Positions 35,339-45,071 of a stretch of 64,000 bases of DNA are shown here, in pieces. Positions within the stretch are counted from its first letter, which is position 1. Every line of letters begins with the position of its first letter. This DNA comes from Stenotrophomonas maltophilia (GTDB lineage Bacteria > Pseudomonadota > Gammaproteobacteria > Xanthomonadales > Xanthomonadaceae), in contig NZ_CP029773.1 of the NCBI RefSeq assembly GCF_003205835.1, positions 2,822,501-2,886,500 of the forward strand, read 5' to 3'. The position numbers and the translations under genes were made by a program. The notes below the pieces were generated by a model that had not been told where the DNA came from, searched no databases, and was given only the letters and a program-made list of their open reading frames with translations.

Positions 35339-36322
35339 TCAGGTTCCCAGGAAAGTCTCGCCGAACAGCTTGCGTGCGGTGGCCAGGGCCAGGTCGTCAC
35401 GGTCGAGGAAGCTGCCGAAGCGGTTGAGGTTGTAGTCGCCGCGCAGGTAGTCGTCCACCCATTCCGAGTGCTGGATGCGGATCAGGAAGTCGCCGGCCTC
35501 GGCCGGATCCAGCACCGCGCGCAGCACCTGGCGGTCGGCGCCGTTGAAGCCGACGATCATGCTCGGCGCGGCATCATTGCGGATCAGCACGGCCAGTTCG
35601 AAATCACCGCGGGCGACGAAACTCGACAGCAGGTCGAGCCAGAATGCCGCCACCAGCGGGCGATAGGCGGGATCGCGGACCAGTGGGAACACCAGTGCCT
35701 TGTCGATGTTGACGTCACCGCCGCTGAGCACCGGCTGCAGCAGCAGGCCCAGGGCCGGCAGCACCTGGCGCAGCGCCACGTCACCATGGCCGGAATCGCG
35801 CAGGCGCTGCTCGAGGTCGGCGACCGTGGTGTTCTCCAGGAAATCCTGGAAGCTGCCGTTGTAGTCACCGGGATCGGTGCTGATGCTGAAACGCGCGTCG
35901 GCCAGCTGCGCCAGTGCCTGTGCGGCATCACTGTCCTGGTAGGCCTGGCGGGCCAGACGGGCCAGGCCCGACCACGCGTTGGACATCGCCAGCGGGCTGC
36001 GCCCGATGAACGGCAGCGGTTCCGGTGCATCCAGGCGCAGCGCCGACAGCAGCGGGAAGCGTCGCTCGGACGCATCGCGGCTGGCCAGGAAGTGACCGCA
36101 CAACACCATCTTGCTGCGCGAGCCAAGGAAGGCGTAGTGGATCTCCGGTGCTTCGTCGTAGCGCTGCTTCCAGTCCGGGCTCTGGCTCAGCAGCTCCAGG
36201 CTTTCGCCGGCCCAGCGATCCAGCCAGCCCAGCAACTGATGGTTGTCGGCCGCACGCACGAAATCGCCACGCGATGGCACCTTGCCAAAGTACGACACAC
36301 CTGCGCTGACCACGCGGCTCAT
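35339..36322 (-). CDS. tagF: T6SS regulator TagF (ImpM family)
   Basis: A 327-aa protein with the TagF opening VSYFGKVPSRGDFVRAADN and FLASRDASERRFPLL, diagnostic of the ImpM/DUF2094 family. TagF is a post-translational repressor of T6SS assembly in characterised systems. Its ATG overlaps the TssM stop (ATGA). The family domain covers roughly residues 5-140; the rest is a less conserved C-terminal domain, so the protein is longer than minimal TagF. Confidence 0.9.
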   Translation of the reverse strand: MSRVVSAGVSYFGKVPSRGDFVRAADNHQLLGWLDRWAGESLELLSQSPDWKQRYDEAPEIHYAFLGSRSKMVLCGHFLASRDASERRFPLLSALRLDAPEPLPFIGRSPLAMSNAWSGLARLARQAYQDSDAAQALAQLADARFSISTDPGDYNGSFQDFLENTTVADLEQRLRDSGHGDVALRQVLPALGLLLQPVLSGGDVNIDKALVFPLVRDPAYRPLVAAFWLDLLSSFVARGDFELAVLIRNDAAPSMIVGFNGADRQVLRAVLDPAEAGDFLIRIQHSEWVDDYLRGDYNLNRFGSFLDRDDLALATARKLFGETFLGT

Positions 36323-39300
36323 CGGGCACCTCCAGCGGCCGGGGCCGGGGCCGGGGCCGGTGTCGCCGGCGGCGCGGCAGCGGGCACCGCCGGTGCGGCG
36401 GGTTCGCCACCAGCCACCCGTTCGGGCAACTGCAAGCCGCGCTGCCAATCACCGCCACCCTGCGCCGCTTCACCGGCACGGCGCACGATGCGCATCTCGA
36501 CCGGAACCGACACGCCATTGCCCGTCCAGGTGATGCGGCTGGAATCATCCAGGCGCTCGACCTGGCCGGCCGACATCAGGCGGTTGACGCCGTTCGAGCC
36601 CGGCGCACTGAACACTTCCACCGTCCTGCCATCGCCGGTCACCGCCGTGATCTTCACGCCCGGCACCTGGCCGACGTTCGGGTACTGCATGGTGGTCCAC
36701 TGCGGCGGCGTATTGCGGTAGCGCAGCACCTGGCCATCAATCTCGATGGTGTACTCCAGCGCACCGGCTGCCGGGGCCGGCAGGATCTCGAAGATCGTGG
36801 TGTCCTGCGCCGCACCAGCCGCCGAACCGCTCACCCAGTTGCCATAGTTGGCCACCAGCTCGGCCGACAGGTTCACGCCCTGCCCGGCCCAGCGCCGGGT
36901 CTCCAGCAGCGGACCACGCTGGATCACCAGCGTCCCCAGTGCCTCCTTGTTGAAGGCGGCGATGCTGCCGCTGGCGCCGAAGATACCGGCAATGTCACTG
37001 GGTGCCGCATCGACATCGGAGTTGAGGTTGAACGGGTACTGCTGGCCGATGCGCGCCTTGAACGGATCGTAGACCTGCGCCTTCCAGGTCTTGTTGACCT
37101 CATCCTCGGTCGGTGCGATCAGCGTGCTGAAGGTCTGGGTCAGCGGCCGCAGCAGCAGCGGACGCAGTGCCTCGCGCTGCTTCTCGTCCAGCCCGGTCAG
37201 CACCTGCTCGTCCACCAGCGCCAGGCCCACGCTCAGCTCCGAACCCTCGTTGCTGAAGGTGTCCTGCATGAGCTTGCGGGTGCCGACGCCGATTTCGCCC
37301 TGGCTCTTGATCGCGTTCAGGCGGGCACGCAGCTTGGCCAGCGTCTCGAAGTACGCGGTGATGACGGCAGGCTGGTCGCCGCGCTCGCTGGTCAGCCGCG
37401 CGATGCCTTCGAAGGCCTTGCCGATCGGTCCGACCGGCTGCGCCGCCGCCGTCGCCGCCGGGTCCTTGCGCAGGATAGTGCGCTGGAACCAGGCCACGAA
37501 GCCCTTGCGCGCCTTGCTGGAGCGTGCCAGCGCCTGCGGGTTGTCCCACACCGTCTCCTCGTTGATGCGCTCCAGCAGCATGCGCAACGGCGAGTTGCTG
37601 GCGTCGCCCAGCTTGTTGATGCGGCCGACAGCCTCGTCGAAGGTGCTGAACTCCGCCACGCTCAGGCCCTGCAGGAACTTGGTCCACTCACGGGCGTAGT
37701 CGTTCTTGTACATGTTCACCAGCTCGCGCGAGACATGCTCCGGGCTGCCAGCCAGTGACAGGTCGCTCTGCTCGGTGGTGCCCAGCACCCAGTCGGTGGT
37801 ACTCAGCTGGGTATTGGCCGCCTCCTTGATCGCATCCTGCACATACTCCTCCCACGCCTTGCGCGAGAAGGCGCCGGAAATGGCGTAGCTGCCGTTGATC
37901 AGGCGGCCATTGCGCTCGACACCCACCAGGCTGTCGACCGTGGTGGTACCGAAACGTGCGCCAGCCCGCGCCTTGATCTGTGCATACACGCGCTCCATTG
38001 CCGGCTGGCCCTTCATCACCTGCCCCAGCGCCTGGCGCGTATCGGAGACCAGGGTGACCTTGTTCTGCACCTGCGGCCAGCTCGGCTTGCCGGCCTGCGC
38101 CACGTAGAACGTCATCAGCTTCTCGGCCGCGCGGACCATTTCCTCGCGGCTCATCTGGCCGCGGTTGGCCTCCAGCCAGGTACGCCAGAACAGGGTCAGC
38201 TGCTGCGACAGGTGCGCGCCTTCCACATACTTGGGATTACCCAGCATCAGGTAGGTCTTGAGCGCGTTGTAGGCATCGTTGGTGCTGGTCGGCGAGGCAT
38301 TCTGGTACAGCACTTCGCTCTCGGCGGCGGTACTGTTGCCCTGCCCCAGCTTGTCGCGCTCGGCAACCACCTGGCCCAGGTAGTTCTCCAGGTTCGATAC
38401 GGTGGGGGCCAGCATCACCTGCTGCATGCCGTGGTTGTACTCACGCAGCAGCTTCTCGCGGATCGCCGTGCCCTGGTACAGGCCGAGGTGGGTGGTGATG
38501 CCGCCCTCCTTGCCGTAACGGTCCAGCTGCTCCATGCGGTCCTGCAGCAGCAGGAGCGCGTCGATGCGCGACTTCAGGTCCATGCGGTCCTTCTGCACCC
38601 GCACGGCCTGGTCCAGATCCTTGGTCGCATTGGCCACCAGCTGCGCATTGGTCGTATACGACCAGGTCCACAGGCCCAGCGCCAACGCCAGCACGCCTAC
38701 CGCGCCGAGGAACACGCCATAGCGCAGGCGGTTCTGATGCGGGCTGGAATACTGCCGCACCAGCTCCTTGTCAGCAAAGATCACCTTGCGGAACAGATCC
38801 TTGAGGAAGAACGCGGTGTGGCCGGTCGGCGCCTCATCGACATTGGAGCCGCGCTCCAGGTTGAACTGGCGGCCGACACGCTCGGAAGCATGGTGCACCG
38901 AGCGCCCTTCCTGCAGCGCGCTGGAGAAGTAGAAGCCGCGGAACACCGGCTTGAACTGGTACGGATTGTCTTCGAACAGCGTGGCGATGAACGTACGCAG
39001 CGCCGGCTTGATGCCGACGAACTCCAGCGGCAACGACAGCAGGCCCGGCGACACCTCGCGGCCACGCTGCATCGCCATGTGGGTCAGGCTCATTTCCTTG
39101 ATGCCTTCGGCCAGCTCATCGAAGTGGCTGTCGAAGGCGGCCAGTGCATCGCCCTGCTGCTGTACGTCGAACGGCAGCGTCGCGCCCCACACGTGCTCGC
39201 GCTCGCCCGGGTCCAGGTTGCGGAAGAATTCGCTGAAGCCGGCGATCAGGTCAGCCTTGGTGAACAGCACGTAGACCGGCGCGAACACTTCCAGCCGCTC

Positions 39301-40038
39301 GGTGATTTCCTGCACGCGCTGGCGCAGGTTCTTGGCCAGCTCGATCGCGAATTCCGGCTTGCTGCCGGAAAGCTCGGCCAGGCTGGCGGCGATGATCACG
39401 CCGTTGATCGGCGCGCGTGGACGGTTCTTCTTCAGCAGGCCGAGGAAGGTCAGCCATTCCATGCGGTCCTCGACGCTGACCGAGTAACGGCCGGCGGTAT
39501 CGAGCACGATGCCATTGGTGGTGAAGTACCAGTCACAGTTGCGGGTGCCGCCGATGCCCTGCACCACGTTGCCGCGGTTGTCCTCGAACGGGAACTGCAG
39601 CCCGGAGTTGAGGATGGCCGTGCTCTTGCCGGCCGCGGGATTGCCGATGATCACATACCACGGCAGCTCGTACAGCGCGGCGTTGCCCTTCAGCACGCCC
39701 ATCCGCGAGGACTTGATCTGCTTGACCGCGTCCATCATGCGGGTGCGCAGCGCCTCGGTATCGGCACGCTGCGCCGGCTGCGACGAGGCCACCGCCTTGT
39801 CCGCCTCGTCCTTGACCATCGCCTCCACCCGCTTGGCCGCACGCCGCGCGAGGATCCGCTTGATGCCCCAGACCAGCAGCGCCAGCAGCAGCAGGCCTGC
39901 CAGCACGACGGCCACCCAGATGCCTATCTGCCGCGCTTCGGCTTCACCGTAGTGGGCCAGCGCAGCGGCACCGACCAGGCCGATCACCATCCACAGACGG
40001 TAGTCGCGCAGGTAGTAGCTGAAATTGCTCAAACTCAT
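36319..40038 (-). CDS. tssM: T6SS inner-membrane protein TssM (IcmF)
   Basis: A 1239-aa protein of full family length. There are two N-terminal TM segments (about 14-28 and 40-60), a cytoplasmic P-loop with Walker A GNPAAGKS at 132-139 and DTAGRY near 180, a third TM near residue 440 (YGVFLGAVGVLALALGLW), and a large periplasmic part ending in the TssM C-terminal beta domain (VFSAPGSNGVNRLMSAGQVE). The last 30 residues are Ala/Pro-rich low complexity (GCC-GGG repeat DNA at 36330-36365). It forms the membrane complex with TssL/TssJ, which are not in this window. Confidence 0.95.
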   Translation of the reverse strand: MSLSNFSYYLRDYRLWMVIGLVGAAALAHYGEAEARQIGIWVAVVLAGLLLLALLVWGIKRILARRAAKRVEAMVKDEADKAVASSQPAQRADTEALRTRMMDAVKQIKSSRMGVLKGNAALYELPWYVIIGNPAAGKSTAILNSGLQFPFEDNRGNVVQGIGGTRNCDWYFTTNGIVLDTAGRYSVSVEDRMEWLTFLGLLKKNRPRAPINGVIIAASLAELSGSKPEFAIELAKNLRQRVQEITERLEVFAPVYVLFTKADLIAGFSEFFRNLDPGEREHVWGATLPFDVQQQGDALAAFDSHFDELAEGIKEMSLTHMAMQRGREVSPGLLSLPLEFVGIKPALRTFIATLFEDNPYQFKPVFRGFYFSSALQEGRSVHHASERVGRQFNLERGSNVDEAPTGHTAFFLKDLFRKVIFADKELVRQYSSPHQNRLRYGVFLGAVGVLALALGLWTWSYTTNAQLVANATKDLDQAVRVQKDRMDLKSRIDALLLLQDRMEQLDRYGKEGGITTHLGLYQGTAIREKLLREYNHGMQQVMLAPTVSNLENYLGQVVAERDKLGQGNSTAAESEVLYQNASPTSTNDAYNALKTYLMLGNPKYVEGAHLSQQLTLFWRTWLEANRGQMSREEMVRAAEKLMTFYVAQAGKPSWPQVQNKVTLVSDTRQALGQVMKGQPAMERVYAQIKARAGARFGTTTVDSLVGVERNGRLINGSYAISGAFSRKAWEEYVQDAIKEAANTQLSTTDWVLGTTEQSDLSLAGSPEHVSRELVNMYKNDYAREWTKFLQGLSVAEFSTFDEAVGRINKLGDASNSPLRMLLERINEETVWDNPQALARSSKARKGFVAWFQRTILRKDPAATAAAQPVGPIGKAFEGIARLTSERGDQPAVITAYFETLAKLRARLNAIKSQGEIGVGTRKLMQDTFSNEGSELSVGLALVDEQVLTGLDEKQREALRPLLLRPLTQTFSTLIAPTEDEVNKTWKAQVYDPFKARIGQQYPFNLNSDVDAAPSDIAGIFGASGSIAAFNKEALGTLVIQRGPLLETRRWAGQGVNLSAELVANYGNWVSGSAAGAAQDTTIFEILPAPAAGALEYTIEIDGQVLRYRNTPPQWTTMQYPNVGQVPGVKITAVTGDGRTVEVFSAPGSNGVNRLMSAGQVERLDDSSRITWTGNGVSVPVEMRIVRRAGEAAQGGGDWQRGLQLPERVAGGEPAAPAVPAAAPPATPAPAPAPAAGGAR

Positions 40039-40053
40039 GCAGGGATCCAGGGG

Positions 40054-41487
40054 TCAGGAGGCCGACGGCGCATCGGCCGGCAGCGTCGGGGAAGGAAGAG
40101 GGTCGACCAGGCCGAACAGGCGCTGCTGGTTGTCGGCAACGCCGAGCAGCAACACCGGTTCGGCCTGGCGTTGGAGTTGTGCATGGGCCAGCGCCAGCTG
40201 GGCGATCGGCAGCACCGGCCCCAGCTCGCCGGCACTGATCGCCAGCGCCAGGCTCTGCGGACTGAAATCGAGGTCGGGCGCCAGCGTCGCGGCGATGGCA
40301 GCGGCATCGACCATCAGGTCGCCGCGGTGATCGGCATCGTGCAGCACGAACTGCGCCTGCGCCGGCGCCTGGCCGAGGGAGGCATGCCAGTGCGTGGCCA
40401 GCGCCGCCAGCTGCCGGCGCTGCTCGGCCGGGCGCTGCGCTTCGATCTGTTCGGCACGCACCAGTTGCGGGCGCCACACGCGGCCCGCCCCGTCGTGCGC
40501 CAGCGCCCGGCTGGACAGCAGCACGCCGGCGGCGCCTTCGCCCGGCACCCGGCCATCGGGATTCTGCGCGGTCGCCAGCACGCCCGAGGCCTGCCAGGCC
40601 GCGACGAGCGCGGAATCGATGAAGGAGGTGGCCGCCAGCACCAGGTGCCAGCGCGGCTGCCCCGTCGACAGCGCATCGATCACCCGCTGCAGATGCGTCC
40701 AGACTTCGCGGGCGCCATCCAGCGTGGTGACGCGCACATCGAAGCGGCGCGCATCCAGGCCCGCCAGGCGCGCCTGCTCCAGCAGCCAGTCCTGTGCCCA
40801 GTGGCGCAGCGGATCGGACCAGCTGCCGGGCACCAGAAGCTCGATGCTGAGTACGTTCTCCACGCGCTGTTCGTCGCGACGACGCAGCCCAGCCACCACC
40901 ACTTCCTCAGAGGCCACGATCTCCGGCAGCGCCGTGAACACGGTTTCCAGCAGTTCTTCCAGCACCGGTCGCAGCAACGCCAGTGCGCGGCGTTCATGCG
41001 CCGCCGTGTCGATGCCATCCTGGCGCGCCTGCACGACCTCGAACTCGTCCAGATCCTGGGCCGCGCTCATCCGCACCGGCAGGTTGTAGTTGTCACGGAA
41101 GCGCCCATCCAGCGAAGGGCGCGGTGGCGCCGCAGCCGTCGCCAGCAGCGCCGGCGCATCCAGATCCACGCCCAACCGAAGGGTGCCGGCAAGCAGCGCG
41201 ACCGAAGGCGGCGCAGCGGACTGCGGATCGGTCGCCTCCTGCTTTGCAGCTCCCGCCTTGGCGTCATCAGACGTGGCCTTGTCCAGCGCCGATTCTGCGC
41301 CACGGCGCACAGCGCCGCGCAGCATGAAGCCTGCGCTGCTCAGCCCAACAGGCAGCAGGCCCAGGTAGGCCAGCATCTGCATGCCGGTCGGTACCGTGCC
41401 GCTGTTGCGCCAATAGAGAATCGTCGCGCCCCAGGTAGCGATGAACACCATCACCACCGACGCTGCCTTGCCCAGCCATCCTGCCAT
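40054..41487 (-). CDS. T6SS-associated membrane protein with degenerate thiolase-like region
   Basis: A 477-aa protein with two N-terminal TM segments (about 8-24 and 36-58) and a soluble part. Residues about 300-330 read ATSFIDSALVAAWQASGVL then NPDGRVPGEGAAGVLLSS, which resembles the ketosynthase/thiolase segment before the active-site His. The catalytic Cys and His are not evident. Proteins of this type accompany tssM in some T6SS clusters, but I know of no assigned function. It lies 15 bp upstream of tssM in the same operon. Confidence 0.7.
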   Translation of the reverse strand: MAGWLGKAASVVMVFIATWGATILYWRNSGTVPTGMQMLAYLGLLPVGLSSAGFMLRGAVRRGAESALDKATSDDAKAGAAKQEATDPQSAAPPSVALLAGTLRLGVDLDAPALLATAAAPPRPSLDGRFRDNYNLPVRMSAAQDLDEFEVVQARQDGIDTAAHERRALALLRPVLEELLETVFTALPEIVASEEVVVAGLRRRDEQRVENVLSIELLVPGSWSDPLRHWAQDWLLEQARLAGLDARRFDVRVTTLDGAREVWTHLQRVIDALSTGQPRWHLVLAATSFIDSALVAAWQASGVLATAQNPDGRVPGEGAAGVLLSSRALAHDGAGRVWRPQLVRAEQIEAQRPAEQRRQLAALATHWHASLGQAPAQAQFVLHDADHRGDLMVDAAAIAATLAPDLDFSPQSLALAISAGELGPVLPIAQLALAHAQLQRQAEPVLLLGVADNQQRLFGLVDPLPSPTLPADAPSAS

Positions 41488-41529
41488 CAGTTGCCCTGCT
41501 CCATGCGCTGCTCCCGTCGACCGCGCTGA

Positions 41530-41790
41530 TCAGCGCAGGCCGGTAGCGGCCTGCGAAGCCACCAATGTCGCCCCGCATCCGGTACGGTCACCGTCGCGCG
41601 CCACCGGTTGGCCGTCGATCATGACGGTTGCGTCACCACTGACGATCGTGGTCGTGCCATGCATCGCGCACACGGCACGGTCACCCACGCGCGCCACCGG
41701 CTTGCCATTGATGTCGGTCTCGCCAGTGCCTGCCACCACGCTGCCACCGTGGCTGAGCTTGTCACCAACGACAATAAATGGTCGTGCCAT
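41530..41790 (-). CDS. PAAR-domain spike tip protein
   Basis: An 86-aa minimal PAAR protein (GDKLSHGGSVVAGTGETDIN, AVCAMHGTTTIVSGD, DGDRTGCGATLVAS). His and Cys residues at the PAAR zinc positions are present. It would cap one or more of the VgrG spikes. There is no C-terminal extension, so it carries no toxin itself. Confidence 0.92.
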   Translation of the reverse strand: MARPFIVVGDKLSHGGSVVAGTGETDINGKPVARVGDRAVCAMHGTTTIVSGDATVMIDGQPVARDGDRTGCGATLVASQAATGLR

Positions 41791-41892
41791 CCATCATGCT
41801 CCTTGATCCTGTGTGACCTGGCGCTCCATCGCCCCCTGTGCCCCGGCGACCCAGATCATCGCCATAACCATACCAGCACCACCGTGTGGTTA

Positions 41893-42774
41893 TCACCCTT
41901 GGCGTGACAGCTCTTCACGCTTGGCCGCACGCGCCGCGCGGCAGCGGGATGTCATTTCCACGTGAACATAGTCCTTGATGCTGCGCCAGTTGCCGCCCCA
42001 GTCCAGCCCTGCCTGTTCAGCCAGTTCGCCGTACAGGAAGTAGCCGCGCTTGGTCCACTCATCATTCATGTCCCACTGCAGCTTGCCGTCACGGATCGGG
42101 GCGCTGTCCACGCCCAGGCCATACTGATGGCAGCTCTGCCACGCACCGGCCCGTGTCGCCTTGCCTCCCGCCATCAACTCAGCCTGGCGCTCAGGGCTGC
42201 GATAGCCCTCGATCAGCACCATCTCGTAGCCATACTGGCGCCGCATCACCTCGTAGATGGCCAGCACGCGCTGCTGCAGATCCGCATCGATCTGGTTCCA
42301 CTTGCGGTCCGCCGTGACAATTTCAGGCCGCAAACGACGCACCTCGGCGGTCGTGAACACCTCCGGCGGCGGCGGCGGCGGCGGGGTCAGACGCTCGCCA
42401 CGCAACAGCTGGGCCACCATCGAACTGGATTCCGCCAGATCATCGCCGCGAAAATCTTCCAGCACCACCGTCTGGCGTGTGACCAGTATCACAATTGGGG
42501 GAATCACCAAAGCGGCCGTGGCAATTGCCAGAATCGGCCAATGACGCCGGATCGCGCTATGCGCCGCACCGGCCTCTTCACGAACCCCACTGCGCACCCG
42601 CGTGACGCCGTGACCGACCTTGCCACCGACCCGCCCGGCCCTGCGCCGGAATCCGCCGAACCGGCGCGCCAACGCCTGGCGCAGCGACTCCACCGTCTCA
42701 GGGAACAACAACACCCAGCACACCAGTGCCACAAGCAGCACGACGGCAATGGCTGCAACCACGATTGGCAACAC
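41893..42774 (-). CDS. TagX-like M15 peptidoglycan endopeptidase
   Basis: A 293-aa membrane-anchored protein with two TM segments (about 4-24 and 84-104) and a C-terminal M15 peptidase: YEMVLIEGYRSPERQAEL, the zinc motif SCHQYGLGVDS (SxHxxGxxxD) and DYVHVEM. Acinetobacter TagX, a membrane L,D-endopeptidase of this family, opens the wall for T6SS assembly; this gene, sitting with PAAR and tssM, is its likely counterpart. A proline-rich linker (PPPPPPP at about 132-138) joins membrane and enzyme parts. Confidence 0.82.
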   Translation of the reverse strand: MLPIVVAAIAVVLLVALVCWVLLFPETVESLRQALARRFGGFRRRAGRVGGKVGHGVTRVRSGVREEAGAAHSAIRRHWPILAIATAALVIPPIVILVTRQTVVLEDFRGDDLAESSSMVAQLLRGERLTPPPPPPPEVFTTAEVRRLRPEIVTADRKWNQIDADLQQRVLAIYEVMRRQYGYEMVLIEGYRSPERQAELMAGGKATRAGAWQSCHQYGLGVDSAPIRDGKLQWDMNDEWTKRGYFLYGELAEQAGLDWGGNWRSIKDYVHVEMTSRCRAARAAKREELSRQG

Positions 42775-42971
42775 TGGTCCTCCCTGACACGCGATCTGGT
42801 TGACGCCCCAACCGCTTTCACTAAGAATGCGAAAATTCGCTTCGGCAGATGCCGACTCAAACCAAGGGCTGGAAGCACTTGAATAATGGCGGAATCAACC
42901 GGCCAAGTCTGCTCTCAGGGGGAGCGCAGACCAAAGGCCAGGCCCCCAATGCGGGCCGTATTCTGGCAGAC

Positions 42972-43727
42972 ATGGAGGGCCGGCAGGCAACCGCGTCGCC
43001 TCGTGCTGCGCGCGTATCGTCTGGTGGCACCCGTCGCCTCGGGCTATGGCTGGGCATCGGCGCCGCCGTCGTCGCAATTGCCGGGCTTGCTGCGTGGGGC
43101 CTCTCCGGCAGCGCCGATTACCCCGAGCCCAGCGAGTATTCGCTGGCCCCGGATCCGGCTCACGCAACGGGGCACCCGGATATCCCCGCCACGTCATCAC
43201 GCGACGGTGCGGCCATGATCGTGGACGCGCCGCCTGCAGTGGGTGAGCCCGCGCTACCTGCACCCGCAAAGAGCATGACGCCCGCGCCTGCTGATGCAGC
43301 CGCGGCAGTCGCCGCCCCCGCCACGGCAACAACAGGCACCAGCGCACGCAGCCCTGCAGCAGCGTCACGCAGCACGCGCGAGGCGCCGCGGGCCGGCACC
43401 CAGGGCAAGGGCGATGAAAACCTGCTCGGCACCCTGCTCGGCATCATCAAGGAAGAAGACAAGGCCAAGGGCAAGGCGAAGGCCAGTACCCAGCCGCAGA
43501 GCATGGATGACCTGATCGCGCAGATCGAGGCCGACCAGCGCAAGCGCACCGAGGACGAGCGTGCCGCCTTCGAGCGCGTGGCCAGCAAGAAGTCCGCGTC
43601 GACCGAGTCGAACATCCAGGCCCAGCTGCGCAGCTGCCCCAGCCCGACCTCGCTGAAGGGCGTGGATTGCCGCCGGCGGATCTGCGCCGCCGTGAGCGGC
43701 AAGGACCCGGCCTGCCCGGCGATGTAG
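42972..43727 (+). CDS. Single-pass membrane protein, unknown
   Basis: A 251-aa protein from ATG 42972, with a cytoplasmic N-terminus, one TM segment at about 26-45 (LGIGAAVVAIAGLAAWGLSG), a long Ala/Pro/Thr linker and a charged helical C-terminal domain with four Cys (LRSCPSPTSLKGVDCRRRIC). An earlier in-frame ATG at 42849 would add 41 residues of unlikely composition. It is divergent from the TagX-like gene. Bitopic topology and location suggest a T6SS accessory role; not recognised. Confidence 0.65.
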   Translation: MEGRQATASPRAARVSSGGTRRLGLWLGIGAAVVAIAGLAAWGLSGSADYPEPSEYSLAPDPAHATGHPDIPATSSRDGAAMIVDAPPAVGEPALPAPAKSMTPAPADAAAAVAAPATATTGTSARSPAAASRSTREAPRAGTQGKGDENLLGTLLGIIKEEDKAKGKAKASTQPQSMDDLIAQIEADQRKRTEDERAAFERVASKKSASTESNIQAQLRSCPSPTSLKGVDCRRRICAAVSGKDPACPAM

Positions 43728-43740
43728 TTGGTCTCCTGCG

Positions 43741-43761
43741 GCGTCGGGCCGTGCCCGACGC
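43741..43761 (+). terminator. Hairpin after membrane-protein gene
   Basis: GCGTCGGGC, loop CGT, GCCCGACGC is a perfect 9-bp stem 14 bp after the stop at 43727. No T-run follows; likely a transcript end. Confidence 0.6.
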
Positions 43762-43772
43762 CGCGATGACGA

Positions 43773-43976
43773 ATGCCCGTGAAGATCGAATCGATAAGCC
43801 TTGTCTACATTGCGTTGGTGCTTGGCCTTCTCAGCCTCGTCTCGCACTCGGTTTATCACTACCTTGCACGCTTCTCGCGCTGGCAATCCAAGACGAAGCG
43901 CTGGTTGGCGATCAGTCCGCTGCTGGGCTCCATGGCGCTGCTCATCTTCACGGTGTACTACGTTGCTACGCACTAG
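43773..43976 (+). CDS. Small two-TM membrane protein
   Basis: A 67-aa open frame with two clear hydrophobic segments (SLVYIALVLGLLSLVSHSV and LLGSMALLIFTVYYVAT) separated by a basic loop (RFSRWQSKTKRW), a layout improbable by chance in this GC-rich DNA. There is no strong ribosome site. It lies between the T6SS accessory gene and the immunity array and is convergent with the latter. No family recognised. Confidence 0.5.
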   Translation: MPVKIESISLVYIALVLGLLSLVSHSVYHYLARFSRWQSKTKRWLAISPLLGSMALLIFTVYYVATH

Positions 43977-44015
43977 CCGGGTAGAGCTTCCGGTCCAGCC
44001 CCCATGGGTTGAGTA

Positions 44016-45071
44016 TCAGGCGTTGCCGGAGGTCCACGGCAGAAGCGCCAGCAGAACCATCGGCGCGAGCACGATCACTGCATTGAACAATGCCGGCAGC
44101 AGCCAGCGGACCCATAAGCGTGGCGCCCGTTCCTCGCTTGTCCGCTGCTGTGAGCATGCGCTCCGGTTGAGTGGTGCCTTCATCGTCAGGGAGTCCAGCT
44201 CGCTGGCCAGGGCGTCGGGCCACGCAACACGAGGTGCGTGACGCAGCAGCCAGAATCCCGCCAGCTCGAACCAGAACATGAGGCTGCCGAGAAACAGGAC
44301 AGACAACCAGCCGGAAAGCCCTTTGACACGATGGTCAGGATCAATCCAGGGATCGAAGACGAGCCGCTCCATTCGTGCCAGATCCGCCTGCACTCCACCC
44401 GTCGTCGGAGCGAAGGCAACCTGAGGAAGCGTTCGCATATTCCCGTTCATATAATGACGAATGAACTCCCAAAGCTCTTCGGGACCTGCGTCGTTGAGCT
44501 CCGGCTCCGACAGGGGCAGGAACTTGTCGATCTGGCGACTGCCTGGCGTCAACTCAACAACAGCGAGTACCTGGACTGGCGTGGAGCCATGTTTGCCACG
44601 GACGAGATCTCTCCTGCTGATGGGTACCGCAGCATCGTAATCCAGACTTACCCAGCCTCTTTTCGTGTCCACCCAGTAGTAGAACTTTCCAAGCCGGCGA
44701 CTGAGTACCACCGGCGGCTCAGCAGGCTTGCGATACAGATGACAGACCGACGCCAGACAACCGATCGCCCCGCCAGCATACAAGGTGACCAGCAGAATCA
44801 AATGCGGCCAGCCCTGCGCCCAGCTCTCGATCGTCAAAGCCACGTTGATCGCCATACTGATGAGTGGTAACGACGCGACCAGTGACAGGACGAACAGAAA
44901 GCCCCGATTCGAGGGTCGCTTCCAGCCTGCGAACACCAGGGAGCTCTCGTCAATCCACTGAACCGCGCGACCAGGGCTCGTGGACGCCCGCCCCGGCAGA
45001 CCCACCTCCTGCAGGAAATGCCCCCAGTGCCCGTTCTGGCCTGGGAGCACCTTGAATCCGGACACCTTCAT
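44016..45071 (-). CDS. DUF6708-like membrane protein, orphan immunity candidate 5
   Basis: A 351-aa protein, last gene of the array. It has N-terminal TM segments (FLFVLSLVASLPLISMAI and LILLVTLYAGGAIGCLASV), the family's helical signature as EELWEFIRHYMNG, and C-terminal TM segments (WLSVLFLGSLMFWFELAGFW, ALFNAVIVLAPMVLLALLPW). It is the most divergent member: the central YPIRFNRR motif is replaced and the PxWP signature is only vaguely present. ATG overlaps the upstream gene stop. DUF6708 membership is from memory of the motif layout. Confidence 0.7.
   Translation of the reverse strand: MKVSGFKVLPGQNGHWGHFLQEVGLPGRASTSPGRAVQWIDESSLVFAGWKRPSNRGFLFVLSLVASLPLISMAINVALTIESWAQGWPHLILLVTLYAGGAIGCLASVCHLYRKPAEPPVVLSRRLGKFYYWVDTKRGWVSLDYDAAVPISRRDLVRGKHGSTPVQVLAVVELTPGSRQIDKFLPLSEPELNDAGPEELWEFIRHYMNGNMRTLPQVAFAPTTGGVQADLARMERLVFDPWIDPDHRVKGLSGWLSVLFLGSLMFWFELAGFWLLRHAPRVAWPDALASELDSLTMKAPLNRSACSQQRTSEERAPRLWVRWLLPALFNAVIVLAPMVLLALLPWTSGNA

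Noticed and set aside
38212..41529. A 1105-codon plus-strand open frame
   Set aside because: Antisense to tssM and the thiolase-like gene; His/Arg/Gln-rich shadow composition, no motifs.
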